This document shows, piece by piece, positions 35,350 to 43,279 of a DNA stretch of 64,000 bases (within the stretch, counting starts at the first letter, position 1; each line of letters starts with the position of its first letter). This DNA is from Halorubrum halophilum (GTDB lineage: Archaea > Halobacteriota > Halobacteria > Halobacteriales > Haloferacaceae). Below the pieces are notes generated by a model. That model saw only the letters and a list, made by a program, of their open reading frames with translations. It searched no databases and had not been told where the DNA came from. The stretch covers positions 25,971-89,970 of the forward strand of contig NZ_BBJP01000002.1 in NCBI RefSeq assembly GCF_000739595.1, written 5' to 3'. The translations under genes and the position numbers were made by a program.

Positions 35350-35955
35350 TCAAACGACCACCGAGACGACCGCAAAGAGGATGAGCACGCCGGCGACGTC
35401 ACAGAGGTTCGTGACGACAGGGATGGTCGTGTCGTCGGGGTTGAGCCCGACGCGGTACGACACCTCGACCGCGGCGACGCTGGCGACGACGACGAGGACG
35501 GCGAGCAGCATCCCCGAGACGAGCGAGACGAGCAGCACCCGCCCGAGACCGAGGCTCCCCCCGAGCGCGACGCCGATCCCCCACGCGGCGACGCCGACCG
35601 CCCCGAAGACGGTCCCCGCGAGCGCGAACACCGCGCCGACGTTGGCGCGGAGGTCCGGGTTGGACGGGTCCAGCTCGTACGTCCCGAGGTAGAGCTGGGT
35701 GGTGAGCCGCGAGCAGGTGATCGACGCGAGGTTGCCCGCGGTCCCGATCTGGACCGGCACCAACACGAGGAGCGCGGGATTCGCCACGAGCGTCTCCTCG
35801 TACGTTTCGAGGACGCTTCCGGAGACGAGCTGGAGCACCGACAGCGCGGCCAACAGCGGGATCATCGTCCTGACGATCCGGCGGATCGACCACTCGTCGA
35901 CGTACTCGCCGTCACGGTTCCCGCCGTGCTCGCCTCCGGATCCGTTGGAACTCAC
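35350..35955 (-). CDS. MgtE-type membrane subunit (SLC41-like), second gene
   Basis: 201 residues containing only the five-helix MgtE integral membrane domain, without the cytoplasmic N and CBS domains of bacterial MgtE. Signature-like segments are VPVQIGTAGNLASITCSRLTTQLYLG (~residues 68-93) and NPDDTTIPVVTNLCDVAGVLILFAVV near the C-terminus. It overlaps the upstream paralogue by 4 bases, so the two probably form a heterodimeric Mg2+ channel. Confidence 0.88.
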   Translation of the reverse strand: MSSNGSGGEHGGNRDGEYVDEWSIRRIVRTMIPLLAALSVLQLVSGSVLETYEETLVANPALLVLVPVQIGTAGNLASITCSRLTTQLYLGTYELDPSNPDLRANVGAVFALAGTVFGAVGVAAWGIGVALGGSLGLGRVLLVSLVSGMLLAVLVVVASVAAVEVSYRVGLNPDDTTIPVVTNLCDVAGVLILFAVVSVVV

Positions 35956-36524
35956 AGTACGGCCCCCACGACGTAGATTCCCACGAGGAGGAAGAAGATC
36001 CCGAACACGTCGCCGAGCGTCGTCACGACGGGGCCGATCACGTTGTCGGGGTCGAGCCCGCGCCGGTAGCCGACGAAGATGACCGCGATCAGCACCGAGA
36101 TCATGAGCACCGCCGAGAGGAAGCCGGCGACGACCATGATCCCGACCAGTTCGAACAGGTTCCCCTCGTTCCCGAAGAGGCGCAGCCAGAGGAACGTGAT
36201 CACCGCGATGAACACCGAGACGGTCATCCCGTTGATGAAGGAGGCGAGGATCGCGTTGGTGAGCCGGCGATCAAGTCGAAAACGCGGCTCGATGAGCCCC
36301 TGGTGGAGTCCCGTCGAGAGGCGGGCGCCGAGGGAGCCGTAGACGCCCCCGCGAGTAGCGAGAAACGCCGGGAGGAGGAGAAGGAGGCCGGGGACCTCCG
36401 AGATACCGGCCCGCATCGTCTCCGATCCGAGGATCGTCCCGGAGAACAGCCCCGCGACCAGACTGACGAGGATCACCGGGAGCGCCTGCCGGTAGACGTC
36501 GCGGGCGGTGTCGTGGCCGGGCAT
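35952..36524 (-). CDS. MgtE-type membrane subunit (SLC41-like), first gene
   Basis: 190 residues from the ATG at 36524, preceded by a poly-T/A region acting as promoter. Same five-helix domain as its partner: LLLLLPAFLATRGGVYGSLGARLSTGLHQG and the C-terminal DPDNVIGPVVTTLGDVFGIFFLLVGIYVV. Its stop overlaps the partner's start (ATGA). In known MgtE, these helices form the Mg2+ pore as a dimer; here two distinct half-proteins are encoded. Mg2+ is abundant for halophiles, so the direction of transport is not clear. Confidence 0.88.
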   Translation of the reverse strand: MPGHDTARDVYRQALPVILVSLVAGLFSGTILGSETMRAGISEVPGLLLLLPAFLATRGGVYGSLGARLSTGLHQGLIEPRFRLDRRLTNAILASFINGMTVSVFIAVITFLWLRLFGNEGNLFELVGIMVVAGFLSAVLMISVLIAVIFVGYRRGLDPDNVIGPVVTTLGDVFGIFFLLVGIYVVGAVL

Positions 36525-36665
36525 CGACCGTGTCGACGGAGGGGACGGTGAAAAAACCGGCCGGGAGAGCGCCGGTCGGTGGAAGTGGACGGCGTCCGAC
36601 CGCCGTTTCCCGCTTCGACCGCCGTTGCCCGCATCGTTAAGTCGGTCGGGCGGTTTCTCGATCCC

Positions 36666-37244
36666 ATGGACTACTCGCTCGCCATCGAGAACGGGCCGGA
36701 AACGATCCCCGGCGGAACCGGGCTCCTCCTCGTTCACCCGAGCATCGGCGAGACCGACCGGATCGACACTGACTTCCTGAAGACCGACACCGACGCGTTC
36801 CTCGTCGTCTCCACCCGAACCACCGCGCGCGAGGTCGAGCAGAAGCTGGAGTACTACGACGTCGACGAGACGAAGGCGACCATCCTCGACACGCTCTCCG
36901 TCGAACGTGGGTACTCCCGCCGAACCTCCGACGACGTGTACTACGTCTCCGCGCCGGACGACCTCGACGGGGTCGTCGACCGAGTGGAGCGGTTCCTCAC
37001 CGAACACGAGGGGAAGCGCCGCGTCTCCGTGGACTCGCTCACGGAGATGGCGTACTACGCCGACGACGACGCGGTGTACGAGGCCGCCGCGGACATCCTC
37101 GACCTCCTCGACGAGCACGACGCGGTCGGCATCTTCCACCTCTCCGAGGAGGTCCACGAGGTCGCGACGCTGGACCGGTTCCGAGACCTGTTCGAGGGCG
37201 TCATCGAACTCGACGGCGACGGGAACGTGACCGTCGACGTGTGA
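36666..37244 (+). CDS. KaiC/RecA-derived protein without P-loop (DUF7090-like)
   Basis: 192 residues, α/β, soluble. The N-terminal GPETIPGGTGLLLVHPSIGETDRIDTDFLK resembles a KaiC entry where the Walker A is degenerate. Then FLVVSTRTTAREVEQKLEYYDVDETKATILDTLSVERGY and the C-terminal AVGIFHLSEEVHEVATLDRF. It is a shorter relative of the domain seen in the gene at 19.4 kb. No ATP-binding residues are evident, so ATPase activity is unlikely. The DUF name is from memory. Confidence 0.65.
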   Translation: MDYSLAIENGPETIPGGTGLLLVHPSIGETDRIDTDFLKTDTDAFLVVSTRTTAREVEQKLEYYDVDETKATILDTLSVERGYSRRTSDDVYYVSAPDDLDGVVDRVERFLTEHEGKRRVSVDSLTEMAYYADDDAVYEAAADILDLLDEHDAVGIFHLSEEVHEVATLDRFRDLFEGVIELDGDGNVTVDV

Positions 37245-37281
37245 GGAAGGCCTTTCCGACCGCCGACTACCGGCTACCCGA

Positions 37282-38151
37282 CTACTCCGCGGCGTCGACC
37301 ATCGACGCCACCGTCTTCTCCGCCCACGCCACCGCGTAGGGAGCGCCGCGGTCGCGGTACGCCGCGGTGTCGAGCGCGGCGAACGGCGCGGGCAGGTCGA
37401 GCCCGTGACGGACTGCCGAACAGGCATACTCGGTCGCGCTCGCGAAGTCGGTCTCGCCGCGAGCGACCTCGCCCGCGAGCTCGCCGAGCCGCCCTTCGAG
37501 GCTGTCACCGGCGTCGGCCCACGCGTCGAACAGCCGGGGGTGAGTCCCCTCCCACGACGCGAAGGTGTTGCGGGTGTACAGCCCGACCCACGCGTCGAAC
37601 AACGCGGCCGCGATCTGGAAGACGTCGCTGGGGCCCAGCCCGGTCGTGGACGCGCCCGTGTCGGGGTCGGGGTGTCGGATCGCGGCGTCGAGGTCGCGGT
37701 AGCGCTCGCCGAAAAAGGGGAGGAAGCTCTCGGGGAGGGTCGAGTCCGGAACCCCCTCGGGTAGCGATCCCGGCGTCGGCTCGACGCCGATCTGGACCAG
37801 CCGGTCCGCGATCAGGAACGCGAGGAAATCGTCGGGCGTCCCCTCCGCCCGGTGTTTGACGAGGACCGTCTGGGGATCGGTCTGGGTCGTTCTGACGACG
37901 GTGCCGTCTCCCGGGAGCCCCACCGTGAAGGTCGGGCCGGCGTACTTGCGGAGCAGATCTGGGACCTCGTCGGGGAGCCACTCGACCGGAAACGACGCGG
38001 GCGAGAGCCCGTCGGCGAACAGTCCGAGGTCTTCCGCTGAGGCCGGGGGGAGCGTCTCGAAGTCCGCGTCGACGTCGAGCACCGGCGATCCCGGCGCATG
38101 GGCCTCACGAACCGCGTCGAGGTCGTCGTCGAGCGGACGGGTCGAGAACAT
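37282..38151 (-). CDS. Conserved haloarchaeal protein (DUF7089-like)
   Basis: 289 residues, soluble. It has an N-terminal domain with two β/α units (PTFTVGLPGDGTVVRTTQTDPQTVLVKHR) and a helical C-terminal domain (FQIAAALFDAWVGLYTRNTFASWEGTHPRLFDAWADAGDSLEGRL). No catalytic motif is seen. Its start overlaps the stop of a 29-codon membrane peptide gene (TGATG) so both are likely co-translated. DUF name from memory. Confidence 0.7.
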   Translation of the reverse strand: MFSTRPLDDDLDAVREAHAPGSPVLDVDADFETLPPASAEDLGLFADGLSPASFPVEWLPDEVPDLLRKYAGPTFTVGLPGDGTVVRTTQTDPQTVLVKHRAEGTPDDFLAFLIADRLVQIGVEPTPGSLPEGVPDSTLPESFLPFFGERYRDLDAAIRHPDPDTGASTTGLGPSDVFQIAAALFDAWVGLYTRNTFASWEGTHPRLFDAWADAGDSLEGRLGELAGEVARGETDFASATEYACSAVRHGLDLPAPFAALDTAAYRDRGAPYAVAWAEKTVASMVDAAE

Positions 38152-38240
38152 CAGGCGAAGACGTACGAGAGAATGATGAGGACCGACAGGGCGGCCGAAA
38201 CGCCGATCGTACCGACGACGATCTTGGTGGATTTGCTCAT
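38151..38240 (-). CDS. 29-residue membrane microprotein
   Basis: ATG to TGA, 29 residues: five polar residues (MSKST), then one hydrophobic helix (IVVGTIGVSAALSVLIILSY). The stop overlaps the ATG of the next gene by one base (TGATG), and a TTTAAAC element lies about 30 bases upstream of its own ATG, so it looks like the leading cistron of a two-gene leaderless transcript. Too short for standard gene finders. No function is proposed. Confidence 0.7.
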   Translation of the reverse strand: MSKSTKIVVGTIGVSAALSVLIILSYVFA

Positions 38241-38363
38241 GGAGTTTCTGGGTCCGCCCGTCGTTTAAAGCTGTATTTTTCGGCGAAGCGACGATCGGGC
38301 CCCGTCGAAGGGATTCCGCGACACCGACATCGATTTTATACGTGACCGCCGGATACGCGTAGT

Positions 38364-38765
38364 ATGCGAATCCGTGACGCGCTCGAATCCGACGCCGAGG
38401 CGCTAGCCACGGTGACCGATCGACCGCGGGAGGTCGTGAGAAACACGATCCACGACCGGTCGGTCCGGGTTGCGGTGGAAGAAGACGAGGAGGGGGTGCT
38501 CGGGTTCGTCGCGTTCGACGTTCGCGACGGGACCGTTCACGTGACCGACTTCGACGGGAGCGGCTCGACGATCGAGCGGCTCTTCGAAGAGCCCCGACGG
38601 TTCGCGCGTCGGGAGGGAATGGGGGTCGAGGTCGTCGTCCCGAACGACGAGGAGACGAGCGACGTGATCGAGGCGTCGGGGTTCACGGCCTCGGGGAGCG
38701 GACCGCGGTTCGAGGGGCGACGGACGACCCGGTATCGGATCGAGTTCGAGGAGTTGGACGGGTAG
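38364..38765 (+). CDS. GNAT-like acetyltransferase-fold protein
   Basis: 133 residues. MRIRDALESDAEALATVTDRPREVVRNTIHDRSVRVAVEEDEEG has the usual GNAT first strand and helix. The acetyl-CoA pyrophosphate loop consensus is not recognisable (EEPRRFARREGMG in its place), so it may be a divergent or inactive member. C-terminal VIEASGFTASGSGPRFEGRRTTRYRIEF resembles the typical ending. The TATA-like TTTTATACG is about 26 bases upstream. Confidence 0.65.
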   Translation: MRIRDALESDAEALATVTDRPREVVRNTIHDRSVRVAVEEDEEGVLGFVAFDVRDGTVHVTDFDGSGSTIERLFEEPRRFARREGMGVEVVVPNDEETSDVIEASGFTASGSGPRFEGRRTTRYRIEFEELDG

Positions 38766-38800
38766 AAAGGCGGCGAAGAGAGGACTCGATGTCGTCGGTT

Positions 38801-38860
38801 CAGCCGAATCGGACAGCCAATCGAGTCAGCCGAATCGGACAGCCAATCGAGTCAGCCGAG
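38801..38860. repeat. 26-bp tandem repeat between convergent genes
   Basis: Two exact copies of a 26-base unit (beginning CAGCCGAATCGGACAGCCAA) at 38801-38826 and 38827-38852, plus the start of a third, lie immediately before the lysC stop at 38861. They fill the 95-base convergent gap with the GNAT-like gene. Confidence 0.85.
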
Positions 38861-40042
38861 TCAGTCAAACCGGCCCTGCACGATTTCGAGCGCGTCTTCC
38901 CGGTCGTCCCAGTCGACGAACACCGCGACGGAGGTCGCGCTCGTGATCAGGTCGATGATGTTGATCCCGTCCTCAGCGAGCGGCGCGATTATCTCCTGGA
39001 TGACGCCGGACTGGTTCGGGAGCTCGCCGCCGGTCACCCGGATGACCGCGATCGGGTCGGCGACGGTCACCGAGGAGAGCGCCTCGTCGTCGACGACGGC
39101 CTCGTGGAGCAACGCCTCGGCCGTCTCGGCGAGGTCGACATCGACGTAGAAGGTGACCGAGTCCATCCCGGACGCGACCGCGTCGATGTTGATCTCCTCC
39201 TCGCGGAGCGCGTTCGCGAGCTGCGAGAGGATTCCCGCGCGGTTCCGGATCGCGCGGCCCGCGATCGTGAGACACGCGAGCGGCTCCTCGCGCATGTCGA
39301 TCAGGCTCTCGAACTCGCCCTCGATCCGGGTGCCGCCCCTGAGTAAGTCGCCGTGCTGGTAGTGGACGACCCTGACAGCGAGGTCCTCGTCCTTGTACGA
39401 GAGCGCCGACGGGGCGACGACCTCCGCGCCGCGGAACGAAAGGTTGCGCAGCTCGTCGACGGTGATCCGCCCGACGTTGCGCGCGCCTTCGACCACGCGC
39501 GGGTCCCCGGTCATCACGCCTTCGACGTCAGTGACGATCACGACCTCGTCGGCGTCCATGTAGTTGCCAAGCATGACCGCGGTGGTGTCGGACCCCCCGC
39601 GTCCGAGCGTCGTGACGTTCCCGTCGTGGTCCTCCGCGAGGAAGCCGGTGATGATTGGCACGACGCCGTCCATCTCGGCGGCGATCTTCCGCGCGCGCTT
39701 CTTCGTCTCCTCGACGTCGACCTCGCCGAGTTCGTTCGTGACGACGGGCCAGTCCGGATGGCCGGGTTCGAGGAAGACGGCGTCGACGTCGCGGACCGAC
39801 AGCGCGGCCTTCAGCATTCGGACGCTGGTGCGCTCGCCCATCGAAACGATCTCGGCGCGGTCGGCGTCGTCCGTCTCGAAGGTGATGTCGTCGAGGAGGT
39901 CGTCGGTGGTCGACCCCATCGCGCTCGCGACGACCGCGATCTCGTGGCCCGCCGCGACCGCGTTCGCGACCGAGTCCGCCGCGCGCTCGATCCGGTCGCC
40001 ACTTCCGAGGCTCGTGCCGCCGAACTTGGCGACTACGCGCAT
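38861..40042 (-). CDS. lysC: Aspartate kinase
   Basis: 393 residues, monofunctional. The kinase domain begins KFGGTSLGSGDRIERAADSV; the substrate region is SMGERTSVRMLKAAL and the nucleotide loop GRGGSDTTAVMLGNYM (~residues 143-158). Two ACT domains follow (LACLTIAGRAIRNRAGILSQL; IAVIRVTGGELPNQSGVIQEI), the feedback sites for Thr or Lys. It makes aspartyl phosphate, the entry to threonine, methionine and lysine. thrC is at 11.7-13.0 kb. Confidence 0.95.
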   Translation of the reverse strand: MRVVAKFGGTSLGSGDRIERAADSVANAVAAGHEIAVVASAMGSTTDDLLDDITFETDDADRAEIVSMGERTSVRMLKAALSVRDVDAVFLEPGHPDWPVVTNELGEVDVEETKKRARKIAAEMDGVVPIITGFLAEDHDGNVTTLGRGGSDTTAVMLGNYMDADEVVIVTDVEGVMTGDPRVVEGARNVGRITVDELRNLSFRGAEVVAPSALSYKDEDLAVRVVHYQHGDLLRGGTRIEGEFESLIDMREEPLACLTIAGRAIRNRAGILSQLANALREEEINIDAVASGMDSVTFYVDVDLAETAEALLHEAVVDDEALSSVTVADPIAVIRVTGGELPNQSGVIQEIIAPLAEDGINIIDLITSATSVAVFVDWDDREDALEIVQGRFD

Positions 40043-40313
40043 ACGGCCACCTCGCCGTCGGCCGGTCGACTCGAAAGAGAGAGCGAACGAGACCCTACAC
40101 TGAGAGTGTGATCGGTAGACATGGGCGCCCGTAACGGAGGAAGCCGCATAACTGTGTCTTCTTCGACAAGGGTCGCCAGACGATTCAGATCGTTCGTGAA
40201 CAGAGGCGATACCCGACGTATTTCGATCGAGCGATCTGTTTGCGGTGGACGGGGAGAAGAATCGGACAGCGTCGTCAGTGAGTACAGGACGGTTAACGGG
40301 AGGTAAGCGCAGA

Positions 40314-41030
40314 CTATTCGTCGGAGATGCCCCACGCGTCCGGCATCTCGATGACGTATCGGCCGTCTTCCTGGAGCGAGATGATGTACTCCTGTCGGTC
40401 GTACAGCTCCATGAGATTGAGCTCGTACTTTCCGGGGCTCACGATCCGGATGCTCTCGAACTGCTCGTTAAGCTCGTCGCGGAGGTCGTCGATATCGGGG
40501 CGCGGGCCCTCCGTATCGGTCGGTGTGTCCGGACCGGGCTCGGTGGCAGGGGAATCGGTTTCGACGTCTCGGCTCGCCCGATCGAGTTCGTCGGGCGAGA
40601 CGACGTCCGAGCGCGCGCTCGCTTGCGCGACATCCTCTTCGGTCCGCTCGCGGACGTGCTCCGAGTCAGACCGGTTCGCGTCCGCGACCTGATCGTCAGG
40701 GGTCCGGGATTCCGCGTCTGAGGTCCGGGATTCTGCGTCCGGGGTCCGAGACCCGGCATCCGGGGACCGGGACTCGGGCTGTTGGGAGTCGGGAGTGGAG
40801 GCGTCGTCGGCAGCGGTGGCGTCGTCGTCACCGGCGGCCGGCCGGCTGTCCGTGGCGGGCCGGCGGTCGGCGGAAGACGACTGGGACCCGCCCGGCGACG
40901 GCTGCTCGTCGGTCGTCTCGCTGGCCGGCTTAAATTGGAACTTGTTCCCCCCGCAGTCCGGGCACCCGGAGAGCATCTCCTTGGAGCCGTCGGGGAACGT
41001 CCGACCGCAGGTGGTACACTGGTGTGGCAT
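40314..41030 (-). CDS. oapC: Origin-associated protein OapC, zinc-ribbon protein
   Basis: 238 residues. An N-terminal zinc ribbon (HQCTTCGRTFPDGSKEMLSGCPDCGG) is followed by a disordered, repeat-rich acidic middle (residues ~35-165; repeats of ESRTPDAE/ESRTSDAE), then a conserved C-terminal domain (LREELNEQFESIRIVSPGKYELNLMELYDRQEYIISLQEDGRYVIEMPD-like). It starts right after the oapB stop with no gap. OapC belongs to the origin-associated proteins described beside haloarchaeal oriC; its role is not settled. Confidence 0.85.
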   Translation of the reverse strand: MPHQCTTCGRTFPDGSKEMLSGCPDCGGNKFQFKPASETTDEQPSPGGSQSSSADRRPATDSRPAAGDDDATAADDASTPDSQQPESRSPDAGSRTPDAESRTSDAESRTPDDQVADANRSDSEHVRERTEEDVAQASARSDVVSPDELDRASRDVETDSPATEPGPDTPTDTEGPRPDIDDLRDELNEQFESIRIVSPGKYELNLMELYDRQEYIISLQEDGRYVIEMPDAWGISDE

Positions 41031-41444
41031 TTACTTGCGGGAGACGAGCGTGCTGATGAGATTCTCGTCTTTATGTAGGGTCTCGATCTGGTTGGCCGGC
41101 CCGATAACGGTGAGCTTCTGGGTCGACTCGCGGCCCATGAGCTTGTCGAGGAAGCTCTGATCGCCCGCCTCCGCCTTCGGGTACGTCTCGATCTCGATAC
41201 CGGTGAAGTCGTCGGGGCTGATCTCGGTCATCGTCACCTCGATGAGCTTCGACTCCTCGTCCGGAGAGAGCCCTTCTTCGAGGATGACGATGTTGCCGTC
41301 GCGGACCCCGTCGAGGATGAGCCGGATCTTCTCCATCCCGGTGAGTCCGTCCATCCGGGCCCCGCTGATCATGTCGATCCGGACCCCGTCGTCGGAGTCG
41401 TCGGAGGGGGTGTCGTCGTCGACGTCTGGGGTTGGGCCCGGCAT
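41031..41444 (-). CDS. oapB: Origin-associated protein OapB (DUF2073)
   Basis: 137 residues. Acidic, disordered N-terminus (~20 residues), then the DUF2073 domain: VRIDMISGARMDGLTGMEKIRLILDGVRDGNIVILEEGLSPDEESKLIEVTM and C-terminal QKLTVIGPANQIETLHKDENLISTLVSRK. It shares its first base with oapA's stop region (ATGC arrangement) and is directly followed by oapC. The three-gene order with the GTPase is conserved near archaeal origins; the biochemical function is unknown. Confidence 0.88.
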   Translation of the reverse strand: MPGPTPDVDDDTPSDDSDDGVRIDMISGARMDGLTGMEKIRLILDGVRDGNIVILEEGLSPDEESKLIEVTMTEISPDDFTGIEIETYPKAEAGDQSFLDKLMGRESTQKLTVIGPANQIETLHKDENLISTLVSRK

Positions 41445-42085
41445 TATCCGAAGTACTCCGCGATCTTCGTGTACACTTCGTCCATGTTGTCGCCCTCCAG
41501 CGCCGACAGCGGGATCGTCTCGTGTTGCGGGAAGGCGTTCGCGATCTGCTGGACGTCCGATCCGGGGAGGTCCGTCTTGTTCGCGAGGATGAGCGCGGGA
41601 AGATCCTGCGACTCGATGATCCCGATGAGCATGGTGTTCACCTGCGTGAACGGATCGGTCGTGGAGTCGAGCACGTAGATGACGCCGTCGACGTCCTCGC
41701 GGAGCCAGTGCATCGCCTCCGCGACGCCCTCGGTCGCCTCGCGCGACCGACGGACCGCGTCGTCTTTGTCCATGTCGTGGTCGAGGAACTCTTTGTAGTC
41801 GACCTTCGTCGTCACGCCCGGCGTGTCGACGATGTCGATAGTGACCTTGCGCCCGTTGCGCTCGATCTCCACGTTCTCCTTCCGGCGCGCCCGGCGGGTT
41901 TCGTGTGGAATGTGGCTCTCCGGCCCGACGGCGTCACCCGTCCAGTCGCGTGCGATCCGATTCGCGAGGGTCGTCTTTCCGGCGTTCGGCGGCCCGTAGA
42001 TCCCGATCCGCTTGGGTTCGTCGGCCGCGAACAGCCCGTCGGTGACCCGTGATATGCTGTCTTTAAGATTCGTGAGCAGTCCCAT
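41444..42085 (-). CDS. oapA: Origin-associated GTPase OapA (Era-like)
   Basis: 213 residues. G1 is IYGPPNAGKTTLANRI (residues ~29-44), G3 is DTPGV, and G4 is NKTD (ANKTDLPGSD). It is a small Era/Der-like GTPase with a short N-terminal helix. Its ATG is preceded by a strong Shine-Dalgarno GGAGGT, unusual here, so the transcript has a leader. It opens the oapABC operon, which runs away from the replication origin region. Confidence 0.9.
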   Translation of the reverse strand: MGLLTNLKDSISRVTDGLFAADEPKRIGIYGPPNAGKTTLANRIARDWTGDAVGPESHIPHETRRARRKENVEIERNGRKVTIDIVDTPGVTTKVDYKEFLDHDMDKDDAVRRSREATEGVAEAMHWLREDVDGVIYVLDSTTDPFTQVNTMLIGIIESQDLPALILANKTDLPGSDVQQIANAFPQHETIPLSALEGDNMDEVYTKIAEYFG

Positions 42086-42089
42086 CCTG

Positions 42090-42095
42090 ACCTCC
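42090..42095 (-). promoter_or_regulatory. Strong Shine-Dalgarno site of oapA
   Basis: GGAGGT on the minus strand, 4 bases before the oapA ATG. Most genes here look leaderless, so this marks a transcript with a 5' leader and fixes the start of oapA. Confidence 0.7.
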
Positions 42096-42498
42096 AGTCC
42101 TGTGTTCTCTCCCGGACACTCTGTGCGGTGTGGTAACGCCCGAGACCGCGTATCCAGCGTGTGTTCGGGGAATTAAGATAGAATCCACGCCCCTCTCACT
42201 TAAGAACTGCGTCAGACATGGTTGATTTGGCAATATTCGGGTCGTGTAGTTGTTAACGCGTGAGATATCTGGCACACACTTACTCGATCTTATTTATGTA
42301 TTATTAGCGGTTCGGACGCCGGCGTCGAAGATCGGAGAAGAGAGCTGTGGTATCCCACAAGTCGATACCCGCCTATTCATCCGGTCGTCCTTCTGCTTCC
42401 TCGATCGTTCCGCGGGTCGCAGATAAGCAAGGCGAGTGCTTCGGTGCCTGATCCCGAGGCGGTTCACCTTTCTCGTGTCTATGACGTTGGACTCACTC

Positions 42499-42525
42499 CT
42501 CCCCCACCCCTTTGTTTCGACTGGA
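42499..42525 (-). other. ORB (origin recognition box) 1
   Basis: On the minus strand: TCCAGTCGAAACAAAGGGG followed by a G-rich tail (GTGGGGGAGGAG). It faces the AT-rich unwinding segment in the opposite orientation to ORB 2. Confidence 0.8.
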
Positions 42526-42723
42526 GACTGTCATCGGTGCGGGGGTGGGGACGGCCGACAGTGAGTCGGATCTTAATGTTAAGCTACTTCCCACATACTA
42601 TATTAACCAACAACAATGAAATAATATATAGGGGATTGTCGAGGGCACTGTTTTATTCATAGTATAATAAAACCACCGATATATAATACAATCCTCTCTA
42701 CCCCCTCCCCCACCAAATTCGAG

Positions 42724-42752
42724 TTCCACCCGAAACGAAGGGGTGGGGGGGT
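42724..42752 (+). other. ORB (origin recognition box) 2
   Basis: TTCCACCCGAAACGAAGGGG plus a long G-string (TGGGGGGGTC). The inverted mate of ORB 1; together they flank the unwinding segment. Confidence 0.82.
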
Positions 42753-42927
42753 CAAAGGAGCTAAAAGAGAACGAGATTCAGAAATGACGAATCGAGGATC
42801 CGGTCGAATGATCGACACCGCTCGCGTGACACCGAAACGGAATCGACGTGTACCCAAAGCAACGTGCGTCCGAAGTAGTAGGACGAGTAAATTTCGTCCC
42901 GTTTATCCGCGCCTGAGTCGGGAAACA

Positions 42928-42950
42928 ACACCTCCGTTTCCCGTCCAACG
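42928..42950 (-). other. ORB-like site 3
   Basis: Minus strand TTGGACGGGAAACGGAGGTG, a degenerate match to the ORB core (GAAAC-x-GAGG). It lies in the promoter-proximal part of the intergenic region. Confidence 0.45.
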
Positions 42951-43254
42951 TGTACCGTCAGCTATCACTTCGACTACTACCATCACTTCGACTGCTGCTC
43001 TGATCTCTCACTTGATCTCCCACGTTCTGATCGGGTCTCACCAGCTACTCTTTCGATTTGTTCGTCGCGCTCCCGCTGCCGACTCTATCGTTAACCCAGA
43101 TCGATACGGTGCGTTTCGGGTCCGGAGAGTAACACTTTTGTTCCCCCTCTTCATCTGGTTCGACTGCATCAACTGGACGTATTCGACCAGACACCCAGTC
43201 GAATATCGATGTTTCAGGCCGGAACACGACATCTATCGTTGTTTCGAACGCGAC

Positions 43255-43278
43255 TTCCACCTGAAACAGAGGGGTTCC
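43255..43278 (+). other. ORB site 4, abutting the orc1 start
   Basis: TTCCACCTGAAACAGAGGGG followed by TTCC, ending 1 base before the orc1 ATG at 43280. An Orc1 protein bound here would cover its own start region, which suggests autoregulation. Confidence 0.7.
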
Positions 43279-43279
43279 A

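Larger units (their letters stand above)
42086..43279. other. Replication origin region (oriC) between oapA and orc1
   Basis: About 1.2 kb with no convincing gene. It holds an AT-rich duplex-unwinding segment (~42575-42710, containing ATAATATATA and GTATAATAAAA stretches) set between two inverted ORB sites with long G-tracts (42499-42525 and 42724-42752), plus two further ORB-like sites at ~42928 and 43255. Adjacent genes are oapABC and orc1. This is the classic layout of the main haloarchaeal chromosomal origin. Base composition is lower in GC than the rest of the window. Confidence 0.88.
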
